Positions 9,572 through 18,294 of a stretch of DNA of 64,000 nucleotides are shown one piece after another. The stretch is from Delftia sp. PS-11 (GTDB taxonomy: Bacteria > Pseudomonadota > Gammaproteobacteria > Burkholderiales > Burkholderiaceae_C): contig NZ_JACSYA010000026.1 of the NCBI RefSeq assembly GCF_029870285.1, positions 10,843-74,842 on the forward strand, written 5' to 3'. Position numbers and translations under genes: made by a program. Every line of letters starts with the position of its first letter. The stretch's first letter is position 1. The notes beneath the pieces are model-generated. The model searched no databases. It worked only from the letters and a program-made list of their open reading frames with translations, and was not told where the DNA came from.

Positions 9572-10786
9572 ATGCAGCGACGCCACTTTCTCGCCCGGGC
9601 AGCCGCCCTGCCCTTCACCGCCCACCTGGGGCAGTTGCGGGCGGCAGCGCCCCAGAGCGCCACGCCGCGCCTGCTGCTGGTTTTTCTGCGCGGCGCCTAT
9701 GACAGCAACAGTCTGCTGGTGCCCACGCACAGCGACTTCTACTACGAGGCGCGGCCCGGCATTGCCATTGCCCGGCCCGGGCAGGCCCAGGGCGCGCTGG
9801 CGCTGGACAGCCAATGGGGCCTGCACCCGGCCCTGGCGGGCAGCATCCATCCGCTGTTCATGGCCGGCCAGACCTGCTTTGTGCCGTTCGCGGGCACGCA
9901 TGATCTGTCACGCAGCCATTTCGAGACGCAGGATGGCATCGAAATGGGCCAGGGCGCGCAAGGCAGCCACAGCAGCCGCTCGGGCTTTCTGAACCGGCTG
10001 GCACAGGCGCTGTCACGCGATGGCCACAGTCGCGCCACGCCGATGGCTTTCACGGGGCAGCTGCCCCTGGTGCTGCGCGGCAGCCTGCCTGCACCGAACA
10101 TGGCGCTGTCCTCGGTAGGACGGGGCGGCGTGGACGACAGGCACAGCCAGGTGATTGCGTCGATGTACGAAGGCTCGCCCCTGGCAGATGCCGTGCGCGA
10201 AGGCTTTGCCGTGCGCGACGCCGTGCAGCGCAGCGTGCAGCAGGAGATGGACCAGGCGGGGCGCGATGCCATCAGCGCCAAGGGCTTTTCCCTGGTGGCG
10301 CGGCGCATGGCGGCACTCATGCGCGAGCGCTTCGATCTGGGCTTCGTGGACGTCGGCGGCTGGGACACCCATGTCAACCAGGGCGGCGCCACAGGTGCAC
10401 TGGCCAACCGTCTGGAGGAGCTGGGGCAGGGTCTGGCAGGCTTTGCCCAGGAAATCGGCCCGCAAGCGTGGCGCCACACGGTGGTGGTGGTGATCAGCGA
10501 ATTCGGCCGCACCTTCCGGGAAAACGGCAACAGGGGCACGGACCATGGCCATGGCACGGCCTACTGGGTATTGGGCGGCGGGCTGTCTTCGCGGGCAGGC
10601 GGGCGCATCGTGGGCGAGCAGGTCGAGGTCAGCCAGAAGAATCTGTTCCAGAACCGCGACCACCCCGTGCTCAATGAGTACCGCGCGCTGCTGGGCGGCC
10701 TGTTCCGGCGCATGTACGGCCTGGGCCCGGAGCCGCTGCAGAGCATCTTCCCTGGGACAGCGCCCCAGGAATTTTCCATCATCTGA
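9572..10786 (+). CDS. DUF1501 domain-containing exported protein
   Basis: DUF1501 family, distantly related to the alkaline phosphatase/sulfatase superfamily; substrate unknown. The protein is 404 aa and starts MQRRHFLARAAALPF, which fits a twin-arginine (RRxFL) export signal. Family features include LLLVFLRGAYDSNSLLVP near residue 35, the GTHDLSRSHFETQD block, DVGGWDTHVNQGG around residue 260, and VVVVISEFGRTFRENG followed by GTDHGHGTAYWVLGGG, which supply the Asp/His cluster typical of the family. It follows the DUF1800 gene by 17 bases (GGAGACGTGCC precedes the ATG). The two form an evident operon. Confidence 0.86.
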   Translation: MQRRHFLARAAALPFTAHLGQLRAAAPQSATPRLLLVFLRGAYDSNSLLVPTHSDFYYEARPGIAIARPGQAQGALALDSQWGLHPALAGSIHPLFMAGQTCFVPFAGTHDLSRSHFETQDGIEMGQGAQGSHSSRSGFLNRLAQALSRDGHSRATPMAFTGQLPLVLRGSLPAPNMALSSVGRGGVDDRHSQVIASMYEGSPLADAVREGFAVRDAVQRSVQQEMDQAGRDAISAKGFSLVARRMAALMRERFDLGFVDVGGWDTHVNQGGATGALANRLEELGQGLAGFAQEIGPQAWRHTVVVVISEFGRTFRENGNRGTDHGHGTAYWVLGGGLSSRAGGRIVGEQVEVSQKNLFQNRDHPVLNEYRALLGGLFRRMYGLGPEPLQSIFPGTAPQEFSII

Positions 10787-11713
10787 CTACGGCAGCATCT
10801 GCGGCGGCACGGTCACGCCAGCCAGCTTGTCGGGGTTGCGCAGGGTGTAGATGCGGCGCACCAGGCCATCTTCGACCAGCAGCGTCTGCACCGATTCCAG
10901 CTGGCCGTCAATGCAGCGCAGCAGGCCGGGCAGTCCGTTGACACACGCAAGATGCAGGGTCTGGCGCTGGCCGTCGCGCCGCAGCCGGCGCGCGGTGGCG
11001 AAGTACAGCAGCGCCAGGCGCCGGCCCGTCTGCAGCACCCGGCCAAACGAGGGGACCTTGCCGCCGCCGTCGCTGATGAGCTCGGCATCGGGCGCGAACA
11101 GTGCCTGGATCTGCGCGAAATCACCGCCCTGCACCGCCTGCGCAAAGCGGCGCAGCAGCGCCGCATGGGCACCGGGCGGCGCGGAAAACCGAGGCCGGCC
11201 GGCCTGCACGTGGCCACGCGCGCGGTGCACGAGCTGGCGGCAGGCGGCCTCGCTGCGGCCCAGGGCCTGGGCCACTTCGGCGTAGTCGGCGTCAAAGACC
11301 TCGCGCAGCAAAAAGGCCGCGCGCTCGTCGGGCGTGAGCTGCTCCAGCACGAACATCAAAGCGGTGGAAACGTCGCCGGCGCGCTCCAGCAGATCCTGGG
11401 CCGAGGGCGCGGTCTCCTCGGCCCAGGGCTGGACCAGAGGCTCGGGCAGCCAAAAGCCCTGGTAGTGGGCGCGCTCGGCATGCAGGCGGCGCAGCCGGTC
11501 CACGGCCAGGCGCGAGGTGACGGCGACCAGCCAGGCCTCGGGCTGGGCAATGGCGCTGCGCTCGCTGGCCTGCCAGCGCAGCCAGGCTTCCTGCACCAGG
11601 TCTTCGGCTTCGGCGCGCTGGCCCAGCATGCGGTAGGCCAGGCCAAACAGGCGGGGACGGTAGCGCAGGAACTGCGCCAGGCCGTCATCGGTGGGGTCGG
11701 AGGGGGTCTGCAT
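10787..11713 (-). CDS. ECF RNA polymerase sigma factor, SigJ-like
   Basis: Extracytoplasmic-function sigma factor of the SigJ (ECF41-like) type, with a C-terminal SnoaL-like domain. The ATG at 11713 gives 308 aa (MQTPSDPTDDGLAQFLRYRP). Region 2 is RLFGLAYRMLGQRAEAEDLV with the VQEAWLRW promoter-melting helix. Region 4 is LTPDERAAFLLREVFDADYA followed by ALGRSEAACRQLVHRARGHV. The remaining 120 or so residues form the SnoaL-like part that in ECF41 proteins modulates activity in place of a separate anti-sigma factor. No COE (carboxymuconolactone decarboxylase or oxidoreductase) partner gene lies adjacent, which is unusual for ECF41. It ends base-to-base with the DUF1501 gene (convergent). Confidence 0.88.
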   Translation of the reverse strand: MQTPSDPTDDGLAQFLRYRPRLFGLAYRMLGQRAEAEDLVQEAWLRWQASERSAIAQPEAWLVAVTSRLAVDRLRRLHAERAHYQGFWLPEPLVQPWAEETAPSAQDLLERAGDVSTALMFVLEQLTPDERAAFLLREVFDADYAEVAQALGRSEAACRQLVHRARGHVQAGRPRFSAPPGAHAALLRRFAQAVQGGDFAQIQALFAPDAELISDGGGKVPSFGRVLQTGRRLALLYFATARRLRRDGQRQTLHLACVNGLPGLLRCIDGQLESVQTLLVEDGLVRRIYTLRNPDKLAGVTVPPQMLP

Positions 11714-11769
11714 GGCATCAGGACGCTGCAGCCCCATGTTTTGTGACAGGGCCGGGCAGGCGCGTGTGC

Positions 11770-12261
11770 TCAATGCGGCCGGGGCACGCTCAGGACGCTG
11801 GGATCGGTATGGATCAGCTCCAGCGGGTAGCGGCGGCCAGCCAGGTAGTCCGAGATGCTTTGCATCACCAGCGGGCTGCGGTGCTGGTGGGCGCAGGCCT
11901 GGAGTTCGTCCAGCGTCATCCATACCGTGCGCAGGATGCCTTCGTCCAGCGCCTGGCCGGCGCGCCAGGCGCCCAGTTCCCCCGTGAAGGCAAAGCGCAG
12001 GTAGGTGATGTCGGCACCGGAGCGGGTGCGCACGAAGCGGTTGAGATAGATGCCCACCAGTGCCGTGGGCACGAAGTCGTGGGCTGTTTCCTCGTCCACC
12101 TCGCGCACGCAGGCATCGACCGGCGACTCGGCAGGGTCCAGGTGGCCGGCAGGGGTGTTATAGCGCACACCGTCGGCCGTGTCTTCTTCGACGAGCAGAA
12201 AGCGGCCATCGCGCTCAATGATGGCTGCCACGGTGACATTGGGTTTCCAGCGATCGGGCAT
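11770..12261 (-). CDS. Nudix hydrolase
   Basis: Nudix-fold pyrophosphohydrolase, resembling the NudJ/YmfB type. The ATG at 12261 gives 163 aa (MPDRWKPNVTVAAIIERDG). The Nudix box reads GHLDPAESPVDACVREVDEE followed by TAHDF. The G, E and REVxEE positions are right, but the Gly after the second Glu pair is Ala. The catalytic Glu residues that hold Mg2+ are intact, so activity is likely. The substrate cannot be read from sequence. It lies between the sigma-factor and GNAT genes on one strand, with 56-90 base gaps. Confidence 0.85.
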   Translation of the reverse strand: MPDRWKPNVTVAAIIERDGRFLLVEEDTADGVRYNTPAGHLDPAESPVDACVREVDEETAHDFVPTALVGIYLNRFVRTRSGADITYLRFAFTGELGAWRAGQALDEGILRTVWMTLDELQACAHQHRSPLVMQSISDYLAGRRYPLELIHTDPSVLSVPRPH

Positions 12262-12351
12262 GGCCGGCATTATGACCAGAGGCGGCGAAAACCCTTCGGC
12301 GCATGCCCCGGCACGGCGCACAGGGTCTGCTTGCCTGCGCCCGCGCACCGT

Positions 12352-12882
12352 TCACAGGTGCCGGGCCATGTACAGGGCATCCGGGCCGTAGCTGTCCAGG
12401 TGCTGGCGCTGCCGGGCACTGGTCAGGGGATGCGCGGCATAGCCGTGGCGCTCCCAGTAGCCGCGCGAGCCCTGGACGGACACTAGGGCCGTGTGCCGCA
12501 ACCCCTGCGCGCGCGCCCGTTCCCACAGCGGCTGCAGCAGCGCCCGGGCCAGCCCCTGGCCTGCGGCATCCGGGTGCACGGCCATGTCATGCAGGTAGAG
12601 CGTATCGGGCGCGTCCACCGCCTCGAAGTCGCCATGCAGGGGGGTGACCTTGGACAGGCGGCTGCGGTAGGCGGCCAGATAGCCGCACAGCCGGCCTGCC
12701 AGCTCCAGCGCCAGCGAACAGTTGGCCGGGCTGGCCAGGCGCCGCGCGAAGACTTCACGGCTTTCCTCGAAGCCATCTCCATAGCAGGCGCGCTGCACGG
12801 CCAGCAGGTCTGGCAGATCCGCCACGGTCAGCGGGCGCACGCGCCGGCCTGCGGCCTCGGAGGGGGAACAAGACAGGGACAT
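12352..12882 (-). CDS. GNAT-family N-acetyltransferase
   Basis: 176 aa, cytoplasmic. The acetyl-CoA binding motif A is seen as LYLHDMAVHPDAAGQGLARA (the Q/R-x-x-G-x-G/A loop is AAGQGLA) near residues 95-115, and the C-terminal motif B as GYWERHGYAA. The substrate is unknown: it could be a small amine or a protein N-terminus. It starts 15 bases downstream of the HD-GYP gene on the same strand and may be its operon neighbour. Confidence 0.82.
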   Translation of the reverse strand: MSLSCSPSEAAGRRVRPLTVADLPDLLAVQRACYGDGFEESREVFARRLASPANCSLALELAGRLCGYLAAYRSRLSKVTPLHGDFEAVDAPDTLYLHDMAVHPDAAGQGLARALLQPLWERARAQGLRHTALVSVQGSRGYWERHGYAAHPLTSARQRQHLDSYGPDALYMARHL

Positions 12883-12897
12883 GGCAAAAACAGGAGG

Positions 12898-13899
12898 TCA
12901 ATCCATCCAGCGCGCCCGGATTTCCTCGACCTGGGGGCGCAGGCCGATGAACAGGGGCACCAGCCGGGGGTCGAAGTGCGAGCCGGCCTGCTGGGCGATA
13001 TGGGCCAGGGCATCGTCCACCGACCAGGCGTGCTTGTAAGGCCGGGCCGTTGTCAGCGCATCGAACACATCGGCCACGGCGACGATGCGCGAGGCCAGCG
13101 GGATCTCCTCTCCCGCCAGGCCACGCGGATAGCCTTTGCCGTCCCATTTCTCATGGTGGGTCAAGGCGATGGTGCATGCCATCTGCAGCACCTGAGAGTC
13201 ATGCTCGCCGATGATTTCGGCGCCGATTTCCGGATGCCTGCGCATGATGGCCCACTCCTCATCGGTCAGCGGCCCCTTCTTGAGCAAAATGGCATCAGGA
13301 ATGCCGATCTTGCCGACATCGTGCATGGGAGCTGCGTTGAGCAGGTCGTCGGCCCATTCGTCGGAGCAGCCGGCCGCCAGCGCCAGTATCCTGGCGTAGT
13401 GGCTCATGCGGATCACATGCATGCCGGTCTCGTTGTCGCGGTATTCCGCGGCGCGGCCCAGGCGCTGCACGATCTGCAGCCGGGTGTCGCGCAGCTCATC
13501 GACCTGGACCAGGGACAGGTGGTTGCGCACGCGCGCGCGCACCACGGGCGCACGCACGGGCTTGACGATGTAGTCCACGGCGCCTTCTGCAAAGCCCAGG
13601 GCCTCGTCCTGGCCGTCCGACAGGGCGGTGATGAAGATCACGGGAATGCGGGCCGTCCTGGGCTGGGACTTGAGCTGGCGGCACACGGCGTAGCCATCCA
13701 TGCCGGGCATCATGATGTCCAGCAGGATCAGATCCGGCTGGTGCTCGGCCAGTTGCAGCGCACGCTGGCCATCGGTGGCGAACGAGAGCCGGTACTCATC
13801 GCCCAGAATCTGCCGCAGCACATGCAGATTCGTCGGGTCGTCATCGACCAGCAGCAGGCGTGGCCGCTTGTCCGGGACCAGTGGGGTGGTCGGGTTCAT
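12898..13899 (-). CDS. Response regulator with HD-GYP phosphodiesterase domain (RpfG-type)
   Basis: Two-component output protein that probably degrades cyclic-di-GMP. 333 aa. The receiver domain spans about residues 13-130: acidic pair DD at 19-20, phospho-acceptor Asp61 in [11 protein letters not shown], and a conserved Lys in IVKPV. The HD-GYP domain spans about 140-325: His193-Asp194 in [11 protein letters not shown], then [13 protein letters not shown] at 248-260 containing the GYP triplet, and [15 protein letters not shown]. All expected metal ligands are visible. Its start codon overlaps the stop of the upstream hybrid kinase (ATGA, 13896-13899), so it is translationally coupled to it and is the obvious phosphotransfer target. 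Confidence 0.94.
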   Translation of the reverse strand: MNPTTPLVPDKRPRLLLVDDDPTNLHVLRQILGDEYRLSFATDGQRALQLAEHQPDLILLDIMMPGMDGYAVCRQLKSQPRTARIPVIFITALSDGQDEALGFAEGAVDYIVKPVRAPVVRARVRNHLSLVQVDELRDTRLQIVQRLGRAAEYRDNETGMHVIRMSHYARILALAAGCSDEWADDLLNAAPMHDVGKIGIPDAILLKKGPLTDEEWAIMRRHPEIGAEIIGEHDSQVLQMACTIALTHHEKWDGKGYPRGLAGEEIPLASRIVAVADVFDALTTARPYKHAWSVDDALAHIAQQAGSHFDPRLVPLFIGLRPQVEEIRARWMD

Positions 13900-16800
13900 G
13901 CTCTATCTCCATCGATCGGGCCCAGCTGCTGCTGCAGCCGCAGGGCGCAGTCTTGTGCACGTTCGAAATTGAAATTATCCAGGGCCTGCTGCAGCGGCTG
14001 CAGCAGATCGGCGGACAAAACCTGGGCCAGCTCCTGCATGGCTGGCGTGTCCAGCTCCCCATTTTGCAATGCGGCAATGACACGCTCCAGCCAGGGACCT
14101 GCCGAAGCGGGCAGGCGCGGCGCGGCTGCGGCTTCGCCGGCTGTGCCCGGCTGCGCGCAGGCAGGCCCCGGGCTGGCGCTGGCGCTGGCGGCTGCGGCAG
14201 GATCGCGCCGCTGCAGCTCCAGGGCCACGGCATCCAGGGCCTGCTCCACCTGGTCGATGAGGCCCTGCAGACTCTCCACAGGCGCCTGCTCCTGCGCCTG
14301 GTCTTCGATGCGGGAAGCCAGCCGGTAGACCGCCTGCAGCCCCAGATTGCCCGCAGCGCCGCGCACACGATGGGCCAGGCCGGCCAGCGCTTGCGGATCG
14401 GGCTGCTGCAGCGCGCTGCGCAGCCTTGGCGCGAGGTCCGCCTGTTCGGCGAGGAAGCGCCGGATGGCTGCCACCATGGACTCGGCCCGGCCCCACAGCG
14501 CCATGCCCGAGGCCCAGTCCACCGTGGTGTCCGCTGCGCCCGCAGGCGTCGTGGCTGGAGCCGGGGGCCGGGCTTGCATCAGCGCCAGCTGCAGCGACAG
14601 CAGGCGGGCCATCTCGGCCTGCAACCGCGCCATATCCAGCGGCTTGGAGGCAAAGCCATCCATGCCTGCCGCGCTGGCATCGGCCCGGTCCTTTTCGAGC
14701 ACGCTGGCCGACAGGGCGATGATGGGCACGGGCCTGCGCTGCTGCTGACGCTCCCAGGCACGGATGGCGCGCGTCGCGGCAAGGCCATCCATGCCCGGCA
14801 TCTGCAGGTCCATCAGCACGATATCGAAGGGGGGTTCACGGGTCTGCACCTGACGCAGTGCCTCGGCGCCATCAGGGGCCAGCACGATCTCATGCTTTTG
14901 GCTGGCGAAGTTGATCTGCAGCAGCTCCAGGTTCTCGGGCACATCGTCCACCGCCAGAATCCGCAGCGGCGGAAGGCCGCGCGAGAGCACCGTGCGCTCG
15001 GCCAGCCGGGCCTCGCCCACGGGCAGCGGCAGCCGCACCTCGAACACGGAACCCACGCCCAGTGTGCTGCTCAGTTCGATGCGGCCGCCCATCAGCTCGG
15101 CCAGCTGGCGCGAAATCGTCGTGCCCAGCCCCGTGCCGCCAAAGCGCCGCGTGGTGGAAGCATCTGCCTGGGCAAAAGGGTCGAAGATGCGCTGGATCTT
15201 GTCCGGCGCAATGCCGATGCCCGTATCGTGCACGCCCAGCAGCAGAACTCCCTGCGCATAGCGCACGCGCAGCAGCACATGGCCGCGCTCGGTGAATTTG
15301 ATGGCGTTGCCCAGCAGGTTCACGAGAATCTGCTGCACACGCATGCTGTCGCCACGCAGCGCCTGCGGAGTGTGGGGGTCGAAGTCCAGCCGCAGATCCA
15401 ACCCTTTGCTGTCGGCCGTGATGCGCAGCGAGGCCATGATCTGCTGACACAGCTCGCGCACCGAGAAATCCTCGATCTCCAGCTCCACCGCTCCCTTGTC
15501 GAGCTTGGCCGTGTCCAGGATGTCATTGAGCAGGCGCAGCATGGAGCGCGCCGCATAGTGCACGGTATCGAGGTAGCGCGCCTGCGTGGGCTGCAGGTCG
15601 GTATCGCGCAGTGCTTCGGTGAAGCCGATGATGGCGTTCATAGGCGTGCGGATTTCATGGCTCATGTTGGCCAGAAAGGTGCTGCGCGCGGCGGCTGCCG
15701 CCTCGGCATGCTCCTTGGCCAGCACCAGTTCCTGGGCCATCTTGCGCTGGGCAGTGATATCCGTCAGCAGCTTGACGATCTTGTAGGCCTGGCCATGCGC
15801 ATCGCGGATGGGGTTGTAGGTCGCCTGCACCCAGATGCGCCGGCCCTCGCGACCGCAGCGCAGGAACTCGCCCGCCTGGAACTCGCCTGCGCCCAGCCGC
15901 TCCCAGAAGCGCATGTGCTCAGGCGTGCGCGCATAGCTGGGCTCGCAGAACATGGCATGGTGCTGTCCGACCACCTCGTCGAGACGGTAGCCGAACAGGT
16001 CCAGGAAATTGCGGTTGGCGTGCAGCGCATGGCCTGTCAGGTCGTACTCGATGGTCGCCAGCGACAGGTCGATGGCGCGCACCGTGCCCTCGAACTCGGC
16101 ATTGCGGGCGCGGGCTGCCGTCTGGTCCATGATGACCCCATCGATCCAGGCCGGTTTGCCGTGTTCGTCGAAAACGCCCCGCCCGGTCTCGCTCACCCAG
16201 CGGATGCTGCCATCGCGGTGCACCAGCCGGTACTCGGCCTCATAGGTCTGGCGCTGCTCCAGGGCGGCAGCCACAGTGGCTTCCAGGCGGGCACGGTCGT
16301 CGAGGTGGATGATCTGGTCCCATCCTGTGCGGCCCGACAGAAAGTCCTGCTCTGTCCAGCCGGTCAGCACCTCGACGGAGCGGCTCAGCAGCAGTGGCGT
16401 CCAGTGCCCGTCGTACAGGCAGCGGAACGTGGTGCCGGGCACGTTGTTGATCAGGGATCGATACTGCTCTTCGCTGCGGCGCAGCGTCTCCAGCATCTGG
16501 CGCCGCTCGCGGATGTCGGTCAGAAAGCCGACAAACAGCGGACTATCGTGCGTATCCACCCGGCCGACGGCCAGACGCACGGCGATGAGCGAGCCGTCCT
16601 TGTGCTGGGCATGGACATCGCGGCCCGAACCGATCACGCTGGTGATGCCGGTATGCAGGTGGCGTTCCAGATAGCCGTCGTGCCCGCTGCGGTCCGGCTC
16701 CGGCATGAGCATGCTGACGTTGCGCCCGATGACCTCCTGAGCGCTCCAGCCCAGCAGCCGCTCGGCAGCGCCATTGAACGAAATGATGCAGCCCTTGCCA

Positions 16801-17654
16801 TCAATGGTGATGATGCCGTCCACCGCCGTCTCGACCACGGCGCGCAGGCGCGACTCGCTGCGCTGGACCTGGCGGTAGACCTGGCGGTAGCGCAGCGTCA
16901 TGTTGACGGCGGACACCAATCCGAAGATCAGCACCACCACACCGATGATGGAAAACACCAGCAAAGCATGCGTGGGAGGATCCTGGGTTGCGGCCAGAGT
17001 ATCGATCTCGGGCTTGAAGCGCAGCGCATACAGGCCGGCATAGTGCATGCAGGAGATGGCCAGGCCCATGACGCAGCCGGCCACCAGCGTCGGCCACAGG
17101 CGGCTGCCTGTGTGGCCCACCCGGAAGCGCACCCACAGCGACAGCATGGCCATGGAGGCCGCGACCAGCACCGACAGCAGCACGCCCCATGGGTCATAGA
17201 GCATCCAGGTCCAGGTCTCGGCGGCGGCCATGCCGATGTAGTGCATGGAGCCGATGCCCAGGCCCATGAGCACGCCCCCTCCCAGCAGCGCCTTCACGGA
17301 CAGCCGGGGCCGCGCCATCAGGGTCAGCGCCAGCCAGGACGCCAGCAGGCTGGGCAGCATGGACAGCGCCGTGACCAGGGGATCGAAATCACCGAAGGTG
17401 CAGGGAAGAAAGGCCAGCATGCCGATGAAGTGCATGGCCCAGATGCCTGCCCCCAGGCAGACGGCACCGGTCAGCACGCTCACCTGGCGGGTCCTGGCCG
17501 ATGTGGCGCTGCGCGCCAGGCCTGCGATCTGCATGGCCAGCATCGAGGTGGCAATGGCAACGACCACCGACACCATGACCAATCCAGGGTTGAGCCACAG
17601 GAACCACTGCGAGTGCGGCGCCCAGCCCAGAACGAATAACCGATCCCAATTCAT
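13896..17654 (-). CDS. MHYT-PAS hybrid sensor histidine kinase with receiver and Hpt domains
   Basis: Very large membrane sensor kinase, 1252 aa from the ATG at 17654 ([18 protein letters not shown]). Residues 1-255 form an MHYT membrane domain with three signature motifs: MHFIGM (His75), MHYIGM (His138) and MHYAGL (His204). MHYT domains are proposed to bind copper and sense oxygen, CO or NO. Three PAS segments follow (about 270-385, 395-515 and 520-635). The HisKA domain has His666 in [16 protein letters not shown]. The HATPase has the N box [11 protein letters not shown] and G boxes [11 protein letters not shown] and FGGTGLG. A receiver has Asp949 in [12 protein letters not shown], and an Hpt domain has His1095 in [15 protein letters not shown] full phosphorelay is therefore in one chain, with final transfer probably to the coupled HD-GYP regulator. 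GTG/ATG codons upstream exist but lack support. Confidence 0.95.
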   Translation of the reverse strand: MNWDRLFVLGWAPHSQWFLWLNPGLVMVSVVVAIATSMLAMQIAGLARSATSARTRQVSVLTGAVCLGAGIWAMHFIGMLAFLPCTFGDFDPLVTALSMLPSLLASWLALTLMARPRLSVKALLGGGVLMGLGIGSMHYIGMAAAETWTWMLYDPWGVLLSVLVAASMAMLSLWVRFRVGHTGSRLWPTLVAGCVMGLAISCMHYAGLYALRFKPEIDTLAATQDPPTHALLVFSIIGVVVLIFGLVSAVNMTLRYRQVYRQVQRSESRLRAVVETAVDGIITIDGKGCIISFNGAAERLLGWSAQEVIGRNVSMLMPEPDRSGHDGYLERHLHTGITSVIGSGRDVHAQHKDGSLIAVRLAVGRVDTHDSPLFVGFLTDIRERRQMLETLRRSEEQYRSLINNVPGTTFRCLYDGHWTPLLLSRSVEVLTGWTEQDFLSGRTGWDQIIHLDDRARLEATVAAALEQRQTYEAEYRLVHRDGSIRWVSETGRGVFDEHGKPAWIDGVIMDQTAARARNAEFEGTVRAIDLSLATIEYDLTGHALHANRNFLDLFGYRLDEVVGQHHAMFCEPSYARTPEHMRFWERLGAGEFQAGEFLRCGREGRRIWVQATYNPIRDAHGQAYKIVKLLTDITAQRKMAQELVLAKEHAEAAAAARSTFLANMSHEIRTPMNAIIGFTEALRDTDLQPTQARYLDTVHYAARSMLRLLNDILDTAKLDKGAVELEIEDFSVRELCQQIMASLRITADSKGLDLRLDFDPHTPQALRGDSMRVQQILVNLLGNAIKFTERGHVLLRVRYAQGVLLLGVHDTGIGIAPDKIQRIFDPFAQADASTTRRFGGTGLGTTISRQLAELMGGRIELSSTLGVGSVFEVRLPLPVGEARLAERTVLSRGLPPLRILAVDDVPENLELLQINFASQKHEIVLAPDGAEALRQVQTREPPFDIVLMDLQMPGMDGLAATRAIRAWERQQQRRPVPIIALSASVLEKDRADASAAGMDGFASKPLDMARLQAEMARLLSLQLALMQARPPAPATTPAGAADTTVDWASGMALWGRAESMVAAIRRFLAEQADLAPRLRSALQQPDPQALAGLAHRVRGAAGNLGLQAVYRLASRIEDQAQEQAPVESLQGLIDQVEQALDAVALELQRRDPAAAASASASPGPACAQPGTAGEAAAAPRLPASAGPWLERVIAALQNGELDTPAMQELAQVLSADLLQPLQQALDNFNFERAQDCALRLQQQLGPIDGDRA

Positions 17655-17793
17655 GCGGGCTCCTCGTGATGGAAACAAAGTGTATCTACAGCAGACACCC
17701 TATCGGTAGAACAAATGAATCGATTTGTATATTTCAATTGGAAATCGCTATTTTTATTGCATAGCATGGAGGCTCCATACCAAGGAGCCTGAC

Positions 17794-18027
17794 ATGCGCC
17801 ATATCCAGCAGGTACTGCGCCAGCACCGCACCACACTGATGAAGACCGCCAGCTACTACCTCATTCACGTGACCGTGGCCGCCGCTGTGGCCTATGCCGT
17901 CACTGGCAATCTCTGGGCAGCGCTGACGCTCAGCCTGCTGGAGCCCACCGTACAGGCCGTCGCTTTCTTCTTCCACGAAAAGCTGTGGGAGCGCGGACTG
18001 CGCCGCAACGCCACGGCCGTGGCCTGA
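17794..18027 (+). CDS. DUF2061 family small membrane protein
   Basis: 77-residue protein from the ATG at 17794 with AAGGAG seven bases upstream. It reads MRHIQQVLRQHRTTLMKTAS and then YYLIHVTVAAAVAYAVTGN, with two short hydrophobic segments (HVTVAAAVAYAV and LWAALTLSLLEPTVQAVAFF) and FFHEKLWER, the pattern of the DUF2061 family. Function unknown; presumed inner membrane. The longer frame from 17725 lacks a ribosome site. Divergent from the hybrid kinase. The 139-base gap between them is AT-rich and contains ATTTGTATATTTC, a likely promoter zone. Confidence 0.8.
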   Translation: MRHIQQVLRQHRTTLMKTASYYLIHVTVAAAVAYAVTGNLWAALTLSLLEPTVQAVAFFFHEKLWERGLRRNATAVA

Positions 18028-18049
18028 GCCGCAGCCGGGGAGAGCCATC

Positions 18050-18136
18050 ATGGCAACGGCACGCATCCACACGCCCCCGTTCGGGCAATGGCTGGCAGAG
18101 ATGCTGGCCGGACTGGCGGACACCAGCGCCTGCTGA
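18050..18136 (+). CDS. Possible 28-residue small protein
   Basis: Short frame MATARIHTPPFGQWLAEMLA followed by GLADTSAC. It begins 22 bases after the DUF2061 stop and has a good Shine-Dalgarno (GGGGAG eight bases before the ATG, 18037-18042). It could be the second gene of a small operon. I recognise no family, and such short frames can arise by chance in GC-rich DNA. Confidence 0.35.
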   Translation: MATARIHTPPFGQWLAEMLAGLADTSAC

Positions 18137-18294
18137 GCGGGCAGGGCACGCATGGCTGGATTTCGGCATCTGCCGCACAGGCTGAACCAGCGTCAGATGG
18201 CGAAATGCCAAATATTGTCAATCATTTATCCGCGAAATGACTTGTGTATAAATTGTGAAAAAACATGTTTGCAACATGTTCAATTCAATATGCA
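18137..18294. other. AT-rich convergent gap with a repeated palindrome
   Basis: From about 18195 to 18300 base composition drops sharply compared with the rest of the window. It contains two copies of the palindrome AACATGTT (18262-18269 and 18273-18280) separated by TGC, and TATAAA at 18247-18252. It lies between the end of DUF2061/small ORF and the end of the LysR gene. No gene is seen. Confidence 0.5.

Noticed and set aside
13860..17639. Open frame of about 1250 codons antisense to the hybrid kinase
   Set aside because: Same codon-bias mirror effect; the kinase strand shows all expected domains and motifs.
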